From positions 28,062 through 92,061 of the forward strand of contig JAKEHY010000021.1 in assembly GCA_022614805.1 (NCBI GenBank): a stretch of DNA of 64,000 bases, given 5' to 3'. This DNA is from Candidatus Zixiibacteriota bacterium. GTDB taxonomy: Bacteria; Zixibacteria; MSB-5A5; DSPP01. Within the stretch, counting starts at the first letter, position 1. Each line of letters opens with the position of its first letter. The notes beneath the pieces were generated by a model, which did not search any database, had not been told where the DNA came from, and saw only the letters and a program-made list of their open reading frames with translations. Position numbers and translations under genes: made by a program. Below are positions 1-7,672 of the stretch, piece by piece.

Positions 1-89
1 CCACCCAAAAGACCGCTTTCCCCCCTCCGGCAACCCTCTTTCCGTGATACCGCGGGCTGAATTTCCCGGAGAGCGGCTGTCCGGAAATA

Positions 90-118
90 TTGACATCCGG
101 CGGCTGAAGTTATATCCT
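90..118 (+). promoter_or_regulatory. Predicted promoter of tRNA-Gly
   Basis: A perfect -35 box TTGACA (90-95) is followed after 17 bases by TATCCT (113-118). Transcription would start about 125, just before the tRNA at 129. No gene is visible on either strand in bases 1-128. Confidence 0.6.
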
Positions 119-128
119 TTTTGAGCAC

Positions 129-202
129 GCGGGAATAGCTCAGCTGGCTAGAGCGTCACCTTGCCAAGGTGAATGTCGCGGGTTCGAATCCCGTTTCCCG
201 CT
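129..202 (+). tRNA. tRNA-Gly (anticodon GCC)
   Basis: The acceptor stem GCGGGAA (129-135) pairs with TTCCCGC (195-201). The anticodon loop is TTGCCAA, giving anticodon GCC, and the T-arm holds GGTTCGAATCC. The discriminator base is T and no CCA is encoded. The cloverleaf is complete. Confidence 0.97.
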
Positions 203-345
203 TTTGAATTTCTTCGGCGTCGAACGGTGCATCCCTGAAGCGTGGCCCCCCCGTTCCGGCTCTCCGCAAACCCGGCCAAGACGAAAACCTCCCCCGCTGA
301 TTCCAAACGGTCAAGTCCCCTGCCATTCGCCCGGTACGGTGAGGC

Positions 346-380
346 GGCCGTTGACAAACGGCCAAAATCTGGAGTTATTT
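346..380 (+). promoter_or_regulatory. Promoter with inverted-repeat operator upstream of the sensor kinase
   Basis: TTGACA (351-356) is followed at 17-18 bases by GTTATT/TTATTT (374-380). A perfect 7-bp inverted repeat, GGCCGTT-GACA-AACGGCC (346-363), is centred on the -35 box, a classic operator position. The remaining bases 203-345 between the tRNA and this promoter show nothing else I can support. Promoter and operator are inferred from sequence only. Confidence 0.5.
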
Positions 381-402
381 ACCGGAAACAGTATGGACGC
401 AT

Positions 403-2883
403 ATGGCCCCCTTGCCTAAGCGCACTTCGTTCATTCTTTTTGTTGATTTCCTTCTTTTCGTCCTCTCTGTGTGCGGGGTTCACCGCGCCACCCAGCGGGC
501 CAATGTTCCTGCGGTTTTTGCTGGCCAAAACGGGCCGGTCGTGGTAAAAAGCGTTTCCTCTACGACGGGTGAAACCGGGCTTCGACCAAAAGACACCGTG
601 CTTTCGGTAAACGGACAGCCGGTCGCGACTCCGAGAGACATTGAATTCGTTCTGGACGGCCTTCCCATCTCCGATACCGCATCCTTTTCGGTACGACGCG
701 GCTCCTCCGTCGAAACGGTTTTCTCGCGGCTGAAACCGTTTTACGCCCGGGAGTACTTCGCCATTCAGCTTTCAGTCGGCTCCCTTTTCTTCATCCTCGG
801 CCTTTTGGTTTTAGTCAAAAGGCCGGGGGATGAAGCCGCCCACGTTTTCCACTGGGCCTCCGTGGCCGTTGCCCTGCTCATAATGATTACGTCAAACCGG
901 TATCCCGGCAAACTGCCCTTCGTAAGCCGGATTTTGGACATCACCTACTGCTCCGCCGGCGCCTTCGCGCCGGCCCTGTTCCTCCACTTCAGCTTCATTT
1001 TTCCCCGCCCCAAATGGGAAAAGGCCAGAAAGCTGCTCCCCTACATGTATCTTCTGGCCGCCGGCCTGGCCGCCGGAACCATCTTCACCCTGTTCCGGGC
1101 CAACCTGCCGGTTTCGGTGGAACAGTTTCACCGCTTCGTTCAGGCCTACGCCGCCTCCCGAATTTTCTTCATCGCCTGCATCGCTTTTTCGCTGGTGAGT
1201 CTCGTCCATTCCTACCGGACGGCACCCGAGGAGTCGGAGCGCCGCAAGCTCCGCTGGGTGATGCTCGGGCTCAACCTGGGGCCGCCCATCTTTGTGGCCT
1301 GGCAGCTGCCGATTCTTTTAGGGACGTCCCGCTGGGTGCGGGAGGAGTACATGCACATCGCTTTGTCCCTCGTGCCGATAACTTTCGCCATTTCCATCAT
1401 TCGCTACCGGTTGATGAACATCGACCCCATCTTCCGCCGCAGCACCATCTACACCATCGTTTTGGTGGTTTTGTTGGCCCTTTACGCTTTAATCGTCGGA
1501 GCGGCGGCGAGAATCACCGAAACGTTCTCCCTGATTTCCGTTCTGGCCCCCAGCGGGGCGGCTTTTTTGGTCGCCCTGCTTTTCGAACCGGTGCGCAGGG
1601 TGGTGCAGCGGTTCGTCGACCGCTCCTTTTTCCGGGTGCAGTTCGATTTCCGCCAGGCAGAGCGCCGCTTTGTGGATGAAATCAAACGCTCCGTGAACAT
1701 ACCGGAACTGGCGGATATGATTCTTTTCCGGCTGGAGGAGATTTTGCCCGTCCTTCGGCTCGGTTTTTTCTCCCTGGAAAAGCCCGGCCCCCGGTTGCAT
1801 CTTCTGGCACACCGGAACCTGGAGCGGCTGCAGACGCACGGCATTCATTTGGACCCGGAACGGCTGAAAGCTCTTTCGGCACTTCCTTTGGCTTTGGAAG
1901 AGCATCTGGAACCGGGGGCCGCCTTCGAGCAGGTGGAGCCGGAGACTTTGGGCCGCTGGGGAATCGCCCTGGTTTTCCCGGTTTTGTCCAAGGATTCGGA
2001 GCTTTTGGGCTTCCTGGCTCTGGGGCCCAAAAAGTCCGGCACTCGTTTCAGCCTTGAGGAAGTTGAGTTGTTGACGACCGTTGCGACCCAGGCCGGCTTG
2101 GCGATGGAGCGAATCAATTTGCAGCAAAAGCTGCTTTTGGAGCAGGCGGAAGCCCGCCGGCTGGAGGAGTTGAACCGGTTGAAGTCCTACTTCGTTTCGA
2201 GCGTCTCCCACGATTTGAAAACCCCCTTGACCTCCATCAAAATGTTCGCCGAAATCCTCCGCTCGAAAAAGGGGCTCGCCCCGGCGGAAAGCGAGGAATA
2301 TCTGGAAATCATCGAGGGGGAAAGCGAAAGGCTGGCCCGGCTCATCAACAACGTTTTGGATTTTGCCCGGGTGGAGCAGGGGGTGAAGGAGTATCATTTC
2401 ACCGAATTCGACGTGAACGAGGGAGTCGAGCGGGTTTTGCGCGCGCTCGCCTACCAGTTCAAGATGGAAGGGTGCGGGCTGGAGACCCGCCTGTCTCTGG
2501 AAAGGCTGGTCGTGCCGGCCGACCCGGACGCTTTTTTTGAAGCGGTCGAAAATCTCTTGTCCAACGCCCTCAAATATTCGCTCGAGGAAAAAAAGGTGAC
2601 CGTCTCCACCTTCCGTTCCGACCGCCGGGCCGCCGTCCGGGTGGAGGACTGCGGCATCGGGATTTCGGCCGAGGATTTGCCCCACATCTTCGAACCCTTT
2701 TTCCGCGGCAAAAACGAGCGGGCCCAGGAGGCCGGGGGGGCCGGGCTGGGGCTGGCCCTGGTCAAGCACATGGTTGAACTGCACGGGGGGAAAATCGAGG
2801 TCGAGAGCGCCCCCGGTCGGGGAAGCACATTCACCCTGTTTTTTCCGCTGGAGGAGATGGATGAAACGAATCCTGATCGTTGA
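403..2883 (+). CDS. PDZ-7TM-like-GAF sensor histidine kinase
   Basis: A membrane sensor kinase of 826 aa. A first membrane helix (about residues 9-27) precedes a PDZ-like domain (about 30-115, with GLRPKDTVLSVNGQPV). Then come six or seven hydrophobic segments (about 120-400), a GAF-like domain (about 420-575) and the kinase core. The phospho-accepting His is about residue 603 in VSHDLKTPLTS, followed by an N-box NLLSNALKYS and G-boxes DCGIGIS and GAGLGLALVK. It overlaps the next gene by 23 bases, so the two are probably translationally coupled. The start follows the predicted promoter closely but has only a weak ribosome site. The signal sensed is unknown. Confidence 0.93.
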   Translation: MAPLPKRTSFILFVDFLLFVLSVCGVHRATQRANVPAVFAGQNGPVVVKSVSSTTGETGLRPKDTVLSVNGQPVATPRDIEFVLDGLPISDTASFSVRRGSSVETVFSRLKPFYAREYFAIQLSVGSLFFILGLLVLVKRPGDEAAHVFHWASVAVALLIMITSNRYPGKLPFVSRILDITYCSAGAFAPALFLHFSFIFPRPKWEKARKLLPYMYLLAAGLAAGTIFTLFRANLPVSVEQFHRFVQAYAASRIFFIACIAFSLVSLVHSYRTAPEESERRKLRWVMLGLNLGPPIFVAWQLPILLGTSRWVREEYMHIALSLVPITFAISIIRYRLMNIDPIFRRSTIYTIVLVVLLALYALIVGAAARITETFSLISVLAPSGAAFLVALLFEPVRRVVQRFVDRSFFRVQFDFRQAERRFVDEIKRSVNIPELADMILFRLEEILPVLRLGFFSLEKPGPRLHLLAHRNLERLQTHGIHLDPERLKALSALPLALEEHLEPGAAFEQVEPETLGRWGIALVFPVLSKDSELLGFLALGPKKSGTRFSLEEVELLTTVATQAGLAMERINLQQKLLLEQAEARRLEELNRLKSYFVSSVSHDLKTPLTSIKMFAEILRSKKGLAPAESEEYLEIIEGESERLARLINNVLDFARVEQGVKEYHFTEFDVNEGVERVLRALAYQFKMEGCGLETRLSLERLVVPADPDAFFEAVENLLSNALKYSLEEKKVTVSTFRSDRRAAVRVEDCGIGISAEDLPHIFEPFFRGKNERAQEAGGAGLGLALVKHMVELHGGKIEVESAPGRGSTFTLFFPLEEMDETNPDR

Positions 2884-3997
2884 AGACGACGCCGCCATCC
2901 GGAAAGGCCTGGCAGCCGCCCTGCAGGAGGAACAGTACGAGGTGTTGACGGCCAGAGACGGCGAGGAGGGATACGAAACGGCCCGGAGGGAAAAGCCGGA
3001 TGCCATCATACTGGACCTTATGCTTCCCAAAAAAAACGGGCAGGACGTCTGCCGCGACCTGCGAAAGGAGGGGGACAACGTCCCGATTCTGATGCTGACC
3101 GCCCACAGCCGGGCCAGCGATATAGCCGGAGGGCTGGAGCTGGGGGCCGACGACTACCTGACCAAGCCGTTTGACGTGCGGGTGTTTCTGGCTAAAATCA
3201 AAGTCCTTTTGAAACACAAAGTTGAACTTCAGAAAGCCGCCGACCGGGCCGAACGCCTTTCCGGCGATATGGAGGAAGCCCGTCGGATTCAAGAAAGCCT
3301 TTTTCCCAAAAAGTTGCCCGCTACCTCCGGCTGGGAATTCGCCGGCCTCTGCCGCCCGGCGCGCTCCGTGGGGGGAGATTACTACGATATTTTTGAGGTA
3401 GCTCCCGGCAAAGTCCTATTTGCTCTCGGAGACGTCTCCGGAAAGGGTTTGGGCCCGTCCCTTCTTATGTCCAGCGTGCACACGGCCATCCGCACCCGCG
3501 CAGCCAGTGCCTGGGGTGAACCCTTGAAGTTGATTACCGAACTGAACCGCCACCTTTTGGCTTCGACGCCGCCGGAAACCTTCGTCACTCTGTTTTTGGG
3601 TGTTCTTGACCTTTCGTCCGGGCGCCTGCTGTACGTAAATTGCGCCCACCCGCCTCCCATTCTGATGCGCAGCGAGAGCTGGGAGCCGGCCAGACTGACC
3701 GAAGGAGGGCTGATTCTGGGAATTCTGGAGGGTCATGAATACAGGCAGGGGGATTACAGAATAAACCCCGGAGACGTTCTGGTGCTGTTCAGCGACGGAG
3801 TGACGGAAGCCGCCAACCGGCAGGATGAAATGTTCGAAGAAAAAGGGCTTTTGTCCCTGCTCGATAAGGTGCGGGGATTGGAAGCCGGCGCCGTCTTGGA
3901 GCGCACGCTTGCCGCCGTGGATGGTTTTGCCGCTCAAGCGGAGCAGGCCGACGACATTTCACTGGTGGTGATTCGCCGCAAAGGCCCGGGGTTGTGA
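2861..3997 (+). CDS. Response regulator with PP2C/SpoIIE (RsbU-type) phosphatase output
   Basis: A 378-aa protein. Residues 1-120 form a receiver domain with the acidic pair D9/D10, phospho-acceptor D52 in ILDLMLPKKNG and K102 in LTKPF. A helical linker (about 120-150, with RRIQESLFPKKLP) leads to a SpoIIE/PP2C Ser/Thr phosphatase domain with SVGGDYYD, GDVSGKGLGPSLLM and FSDGVTEAANRQ. Such proteins usually control partner-switching anti-sigma cascades. The start at 2861 lies inside the kinase gene and gives a canonical receiver N-terminus. The first 220 bases are nearly the same as the start of the gene at 4115. The cognate anti-anti-sigma factor is not in the window. Confidence 0.93.
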   Translation: MKRILIVEDDAAIRKGLAAALQEEQYEVLTARDGEEGYETARREKPDAIILDLMLPKKNGQDVCRDLRKEGDNVPILMLTAHSRASDIAGGLELGADDYLTKPFDVRVFLAKIKVLLKHKVELQKAADRAERLSGDMEEARRIQESLFPKKLPATSGWEFAGLCRPARSVGGDYYDIFEVAPGKVLFALGDVSGKGLGPSLLMSSVHTAIRTRAASAWGEPLKLITELNRHLLASTPPETFVTLFLGVLDLSSGRLLYVNCAHPPPILMRSESWEPARLTEGGLILGILEGHEYRQGDYRINPGDVLVLFSDGVTEAANRQDEMFEEKGLLSLLDKVRGLEAGAVLERTLAAVDGFAAQAEQADDISLVVIRRKGPGL

Positions 3998-4114
3998 AGG
4001 GAACAGGCATTCAATGGCCGGACGCCGGGCCGGGAACCGGGACAGCCGGCTGCCTCCGGCGCCGATTCAGGTTGCGACGTCCCATTCAAATCATCACTTT
4101 CGGGAGGCACGGGT

Positions 4115-4795
4115 ATGAAGCGTATCCTAATCATTGAAGACGACGCGGCCATCCGCAAGGGGCTTACCGCCGCCCTGCAGGATGAGCATTACGAAGTGTT
4201 GACGGCCGGAGACGGCGAGGAGGGATACCAGACCGCGCGGAGGGAAAAGCCGGATGCCATCATTCTGGACCTTATGCTCCCCAAAAAAAACGGACAGGAC
4301 GTCTGCCGGGAACTCCGGAAGGAGGGGATTTTTACCCCCATTCTGATGCTGACCAGCAAAAAACAGGAGATGGACAAGGTTCTGGGGCTGGAGCTGGGGG
4401 CCGACGACTACGTGACCAAGCCCTTCGGCATCCGCGAGCTTTTGGCCCGCATCAAGGCCCTTTTGCGCCGAAAGGTGGAAATCGTCACGGAGGTCGAAGA
4501 GTATTCCTTCGGCAGCGTGCAGGTCGATTTCAAGAAGCTGGAGGCCTCCAAAAACGGCAAACCGCTCAAGCTCACCGCCAAGGAGTTCGAGATTTTGAAA
4601 TTTCTCGTTTCGCACGAGCGGGAGGTGGTGCGGCGGGAGGTGCTTTTGGACAAGGTCTGGGGGTATGAATCCTTCCCCACCACCCGCACGGTGGACACCT
4701 TTATCGCCTCGCTGCGGAAAAAAATCGAGAACGACCCCTCCCGCCCCAAGCATTTGCTCACCGTCCCCACGGTCGGCTACAAGTTCGTGAAGTAA
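4115..4795 (+). CDS. OmpR/PhoB-family response regulator
   Basis: A 226-aa DNA-binding regulator. The receiver domain (1-118) has D9/D10, phospho-acceptor D52 and K102, and is followed by a winged-helix DNA-binding domain (about 128-226) with LTAKEFEILKFLVSH and TVDTFIASLRKKIE, ending in the typical TVGYKFVK. It has a good ribosome site (GGGAGGCACGGGT before ATG). The receiver is a close DNA-level duplicate of the receiver of the upstream phosphatase regulator, so the single kinase upstream may address both. It probably controls the downstream secreted-protein cassettes, but that is inference. Confidence 0.93.
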   Translation: MKRILIIEDDAAIRKGLTAALQDEHYEVLTAGDGEEGYQTARREKPDAIILDLMLPKKNGQDVCRELRKEGIFTPILMLTSKKQEMDKVLGLELGADDYVTKPFGIRELLARIKALLRRKVEIVTEVEEYSFGSVQVDFKKLEASKNGKPLKLTAKEFEILKFLVSHEREVVRREVLLDKVWGYESFPTTRTVDTFIASLRKKIENDPSRPKHLLTVPTVGYKFVK

Positions 4796-4885
4796 CGTCA
4801 CCGGCCGCCGCGCCTGCCGTTTTCGGAAAGGAACGACCGCCGCTTCTTTTCCGTTCACATTTTTTTTACAAAAAACACGCAAATC

Positions 4886-4968
4886 TTTTGCGTCTTCTTT
4901 ACAATTCCATAACAACTCTTCCGCCGAACGCTCGATACTAAAGGTGTCAACAAGAAAGGAGCAGAAAA
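4886..4968 (+). promoter_or_regulatory. Upstream region shared with the operon at 8946 (copy 1)
   Basis: The block TACAATTCCATAACAACTCTT (about 4900-4920), an ATACTA hexamer (4935-4940) and the stretch up to the GAAAGGAG ribosome site are matched by 8870-8945. Taking ACAACT (4912-4917) as an upstream element, the spacer to ATACTA is 17 bases in both copies. This suggests a common promoter. The upstream hexamer is not a standard TTGACA. Confidence 0.45.
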
Positions 4969-5646
4969 ATGAAAACACAAAGGACACTTAAAATCATCCG
5001 GTTCTGTCTTCCGGGGGTTCTGGCGGCAGCGTGGTGGGGCACGACCCCCCACGCCCAGGAAAAACCAGCGGCGGTACTTCTTTGGCAAAACGGCGGAATC
5101 GGGCAGAAAGAAGAACTTACAGATGGTTTAAATTCTTCTCAAAGACCAAAAGTTCAGAATCTGAAATCGGAAAATAAGGCTTTAGCTTTGTCTCTTTTGG
5201 GCTCATTAATTCCTGCTACTGTTGGTGTCACCTCCGCCATAGCTATGCCAGCGGGTGTGGCTCCGGTACCTGGTGCCGAATCAGACGCATGGAAGAATGT
5301 TGGATTGCTCGTTGGATACAGCGGACTTATTGTCGGGCCGTCGCTCGGGTACTTTTATGCGGGCCAGGTCAGGCGCGGTCTGGTCGGTGTAGGAATTAGG
5401 GTCGCTTCAGGGGCCGCCCTTGTACGTGGATTGAAAATCTACAATGATGGTGGCAGTGACTTTGGCACAGCGCTCTACTCGCTTGGATCGGTATTTCTGC
5501 TTTACTCCATCATCGATGATATCACTTCGGTAAAAGGAGTGGTTCAGAAACGTAACCGCTCCCTGCAGGAAAAAACCGTAACCATCACTCCGACCTACTT
5601 TGCCCAGCACGGTGCGCCGGGCCTGAAAGTGCAACTGCAATTCTAA
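4969..5646 (+). CDS. Secreted/membrane cassette paralogue 1, function unknown
   Basis: A 225-aa protein not recognised by name. It has a signal peptide (KIIRFCLPGVLAAAWWG...HAQ, cleavage about residue 30), a short ELLWQNGG-type linker, and a hydrophobic domain with GPSLGYFYAG, then a C-terminus ending NRSLQEKTVTITP and FAQHGAPGLKVQLQF. The terminal Phe and alternating hydrophobic pattern resemble the last strand of an outer-membrane protein, but that is inference. It is first of three tandem paralogues (4969, 5664, 6274); a fourth copy of the C-terminal module is at 7673. First and last parts are nearly identical between copies, while the middle has diverged. Ribosome site AAGGAG lies 9 bases upstream. 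Confidence 0.85.
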   Translation: MKTQRTLKIIRFCLPGVLAAAWWGTTPHAQEKPAAVLLWQNGGIGQKEELTDGLNSSQRPKVQNLKSENKALALSLLGSLIPATVGVTSAIAMPAGVAPVPGAESDAWKNVGLLVGYSGLIVGPSLGYFYAGQVRRGLVGVGIRVASGAALVRGLKIYNDGGSDFGTALYSLGSVFLLYSIIDDITSVKGVVQKRNRSLQEKTVTITPTYFAQHGAPGLKVQLQF

Positions 5647-5663
5647 TGGGAAGGAGCAGAAAA

Positions 5664-6257
5664 ATGAAAAGAACACTTAAAATCATCCAGTTCTGCCTTC
5701 CGGGAGTTCTGGCGGCAGCGTGGTGGGGCACAACCCTCCACGCCCAGGAAAAACCAACCCTGTTTCTTTGGCAAAATGGCGGAATTGGGCAGAAAGAGCA
5801 GCGCGCAGATAGTGTAAACATCTTTCAAAAAATGGATGCCTTGAATCTGAAGTCTGAAACAAAGGCATTCAACTGGTCTCTTTGGGGCACGCTTGCCCCA
5901 TCAGCTACACTTATCCTTTTGCCCGTTGGGCTCTGGGTGGGCCCTTCCATGGGATATTTCTACGGAGGTATGTCAGGAAGGGGATGGATAGGAATTGGAA
6001 TCAGAACCGCTGGAATGGCCGCAGCGGTACCTGCCTTTATTTCGGGTTGGGACGGTCTGAACCCTGATGGCGCGGCTCAGGCTCTTGCTACAGGAGGAGC
6101 GCTTCTGTTTTGGGGTTCCGCGATCTACGATATCGCCACGGTTAAAAGCGCCGTGCGTAAGCACAATCGCTCGTTGCAGGAAAAAGCCCTGACCATCACC
6201 CCGGCCTATTTCGCCCAGCACGGCGCGCCGGGCCTGAAGGTGCAAGTGCAATTTTAA
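5664..6257 (+). CDS. Secreted/membrane cassette paralogue 2, function unknown
   Basis: A 197-aa paralogue of the preceding gene, separated by 17 bases. The signal peptide differs from copy 1 by few residues; the central glycine-rich membrane motif reads VGPSMGYFYGGMSGRG and the tail AVRKHNRSLQEKALTITP...GLKVQVQF. The start at 5664 is chosen over an in-frame ATG at 5646 because GGAAGGAG lies just upstream and the N-terminus then matches its siblings. It is shorter than its relatives because the segment after the signal peptide has lost about 25 residues. Likely co-transcribed with 4969. Confidence 0.85.
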   Translation: MKRTLKIIQFCLPGVLAAAWWGTTLHAQEKPTLFLWQNGGIGQKEQRADSVNIFQKMDALNLKSETKAFNWSLWGTLAPSATLILLPVGLWVGPSMGYFYGGMSGRGWIGIGIRTAGMAAAVPAFISGWDGLNPDGAAQALATGGALLFWGSAIYDIATVKSAVRKHNRSLQEKALTITPAYFAQHGAPGLKVQVQF

Positions 6258-6273
6258 CGGAAAGGAGCAAAAA

Positions 6274-6933
6274 ATGAAAACGCAAAGCATGCTTAAAATC
6301 ATCCGCTTCTGCCTTCCGGGAGTTCTGGCGGCAGCGTGGTGGGGCACAACCCTCCACGCCCAGGAAAAACCAACCATACTCCTTTGGCATAACGGCGAAC
6401 TGGGGCAGAAGCAGCAATTGTTGGACTCCTCTTTTTCAACACCAAATAGGATTATTCCCGACCCGAAATCGGAAGGGACGGCTGTAGCCTTGTCTCTTGG
6501 CGGTACGATTGTGCCAATCACACTTGGTTTGGTCGTTGCGACTCAAGGCCCCAACGACGCGGGTATCGTTCCAGGAGTTGTATTAATGGGCAGCGGGGTG
6601 GTGTTCGGTCCCTCACTGGGATACTTCTACGGAGGGCGGCCGGGTCGCGGCCTGTCTGGAATCGGAATCCGGCTCGGCTTATCTGCGGCCACACTTGGCG
6701 CGACGTACATAGCCGGGACTTCGACTGATGGCTGGGATGGGCTGGATAGGGCGGCCGTCGCTTTCTTTATCGGTTCCGGTGTCGTCGCCGCGGCAGCCGT
6801 TGCGGACGTCCTCCTGGTACCGAAGGCCGTCCGCAAGCACAACCGTTCCCTGCAGGAAAAGGCCCTGACCATCGCGCCGGCCTATTTCGCCCAGCACGGC
6901 GCGCCGGGCGTCAAAGTGCAAGTGCAATTTTAA
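6274..6933 (+). CDS. Secreted/membrane cassette paralogue 3, function unknown
   Basis: A 219-aa third tandem copy. It has the same signal peptide at DNA level, then LLWHNGELGQKQQ, a hydrophobic stretch, GPSLGYFYGGRPGRGLSGIG and the tail VRKHNRSLQEKALTIAP...GVKVQVQF. The ribosome site AAAGGAGC precedes ATG. The copy is closest to the module in the 7673 gene in its GRPGRGL motif. Family function is unknown; possible roles include an envelope scaffold or small channel-like protein, without direct evidence. Confidence 0.85.
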   Translation: MKTQSMLKIIRFCLPGVLAAAWWGTTLHAQEKPTILLWHNGELGQKQQLLDSSFSTPNRIIPDPKSEGTAVALSLGGTIVPITLGLVVATQGPNDAGIVPGVVLMGSGVVFGPSLGYFYGGRPGRGLSGIGIRLGLSAATLGATYIAGTSTDGWDGLDRAAVAFFIGSGVVAAAAVADVLLVPKAVRKHNRSLQEKALTIAPAYFAQHGAPGVKVQVQF

Positions 6934-6950
6934 TGGAATGGGGAAGAACA

Positions 6951-7622
6951 GTGAAAACCCAAAGAAAACTATTAGAAGGACTCATTCCAATTTTGATGGG
7001 GTTATTGCTGTCCGCCTGTGCCGAGAAGCCCACCATTTCGAAAACTCCCTTGATAAGGGAGGTCATAGTAACACCCAACGCTCTCACCCTCTACGAAGGT
7101 CGCTATGGTCACCTGCGCGGAATGGAGGAGGATGGGTATGGTGTCAGTCTTGTCTGGACAAGCAGCGATTACGCGGTGGCAGATGTTTGGGGCCCGGACG
7201 ACGGCTGGGCGGTTTGGAATACTTGGTATAATTGCTGCGGCGAAACTGCCACGGTGAAAGGGCTCAAGCCGGGGACTGCTCGTATTTACGGCTCTTGGCA
7301 GTATACTGCGCCCGAGGAGTTGACCGGGCACTGTGACGTTACCGTCCTGCCGGTGACGGCTCGAAGAATCGACATCTCGCCCGATACGCTCACTGTAGCG
7401 GCAGATAGCTTCAGGTGGATATCTATCTTTGTATATGACAGCGTAGGCGTTGAACTGCGGCGCACGCTTTACTTGCGCGCGTTGGACCCGACCGTTGCTA
7501 CAATTAGCGCATCTGAGTTGTTGGATTTAACAACAGTTTACGGACACAATCGAGGGCAGACGTATGTCTTTGCATATACCGATGGAGGGCTAAGTGACTC
7601 CTCGCTGGTCATTGTGGAGTAA
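6951..7622 (+). CDS. Putative lipoprotein with Ig-like (BIG2-type) repeats
   Basis: A 223-aa protein starting at GTG 6951 (ribosome site GGGGAAG six bases upstream; an ATG at 6933 overlaps the previous stop but has no such site). A lipobox LLSAC places the lipidated Cys about residue 21. The mature part shows two bacterial Ig-like units: VTPNALTLYEGRYGHL...VKGLKPGTARIYG, then ISPDTLTVAADSF...LSDSSLVIVE. Such domains usually act in surface adhesion or presentation. It sits inside the paralogue array and is probably in the same operon. Confidence 0.75.
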   Translation: MKTQRKLLEGLIPILMGLLLSACAEKPTISKTPLIREVIVTPNALTLYEGRYGHLRGMEEDGYGVSLVWTSSDYAVADVWGPDDGWAVWNTWYNCCGETATVKGLKPGTARIYGSWQYTAPEELTGHCDVTVLPVTARRIDISPDTLTVAADSFRWISIFVYDSVGVELRRTLYLRALDPTVATISASELLDLTTVYGHNRGQTYVFAYTDGGLSDSSLVIVE

Positions 7623-7672
7623 GTCCTGCATCGCTCAAGCCGACAGGGAGTCGCGAGAAAGGAGAAGACCCG

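Noticed and set aside
1489..3078. A 529-codon open frame on the minus strand
   Set aside because: It lies antisense to the sensor kinase, has low-complexity, Arg/Gln/Pro-rich composition and no motif; GC-rich third positions of the real gene keep it open.
4969..6933. Phage or toxin array as explanation for the tandem small genes
   Set aside because: All have signal peptides and share envelope-like C-termini; no phage, toxin or immunity signatures are near.
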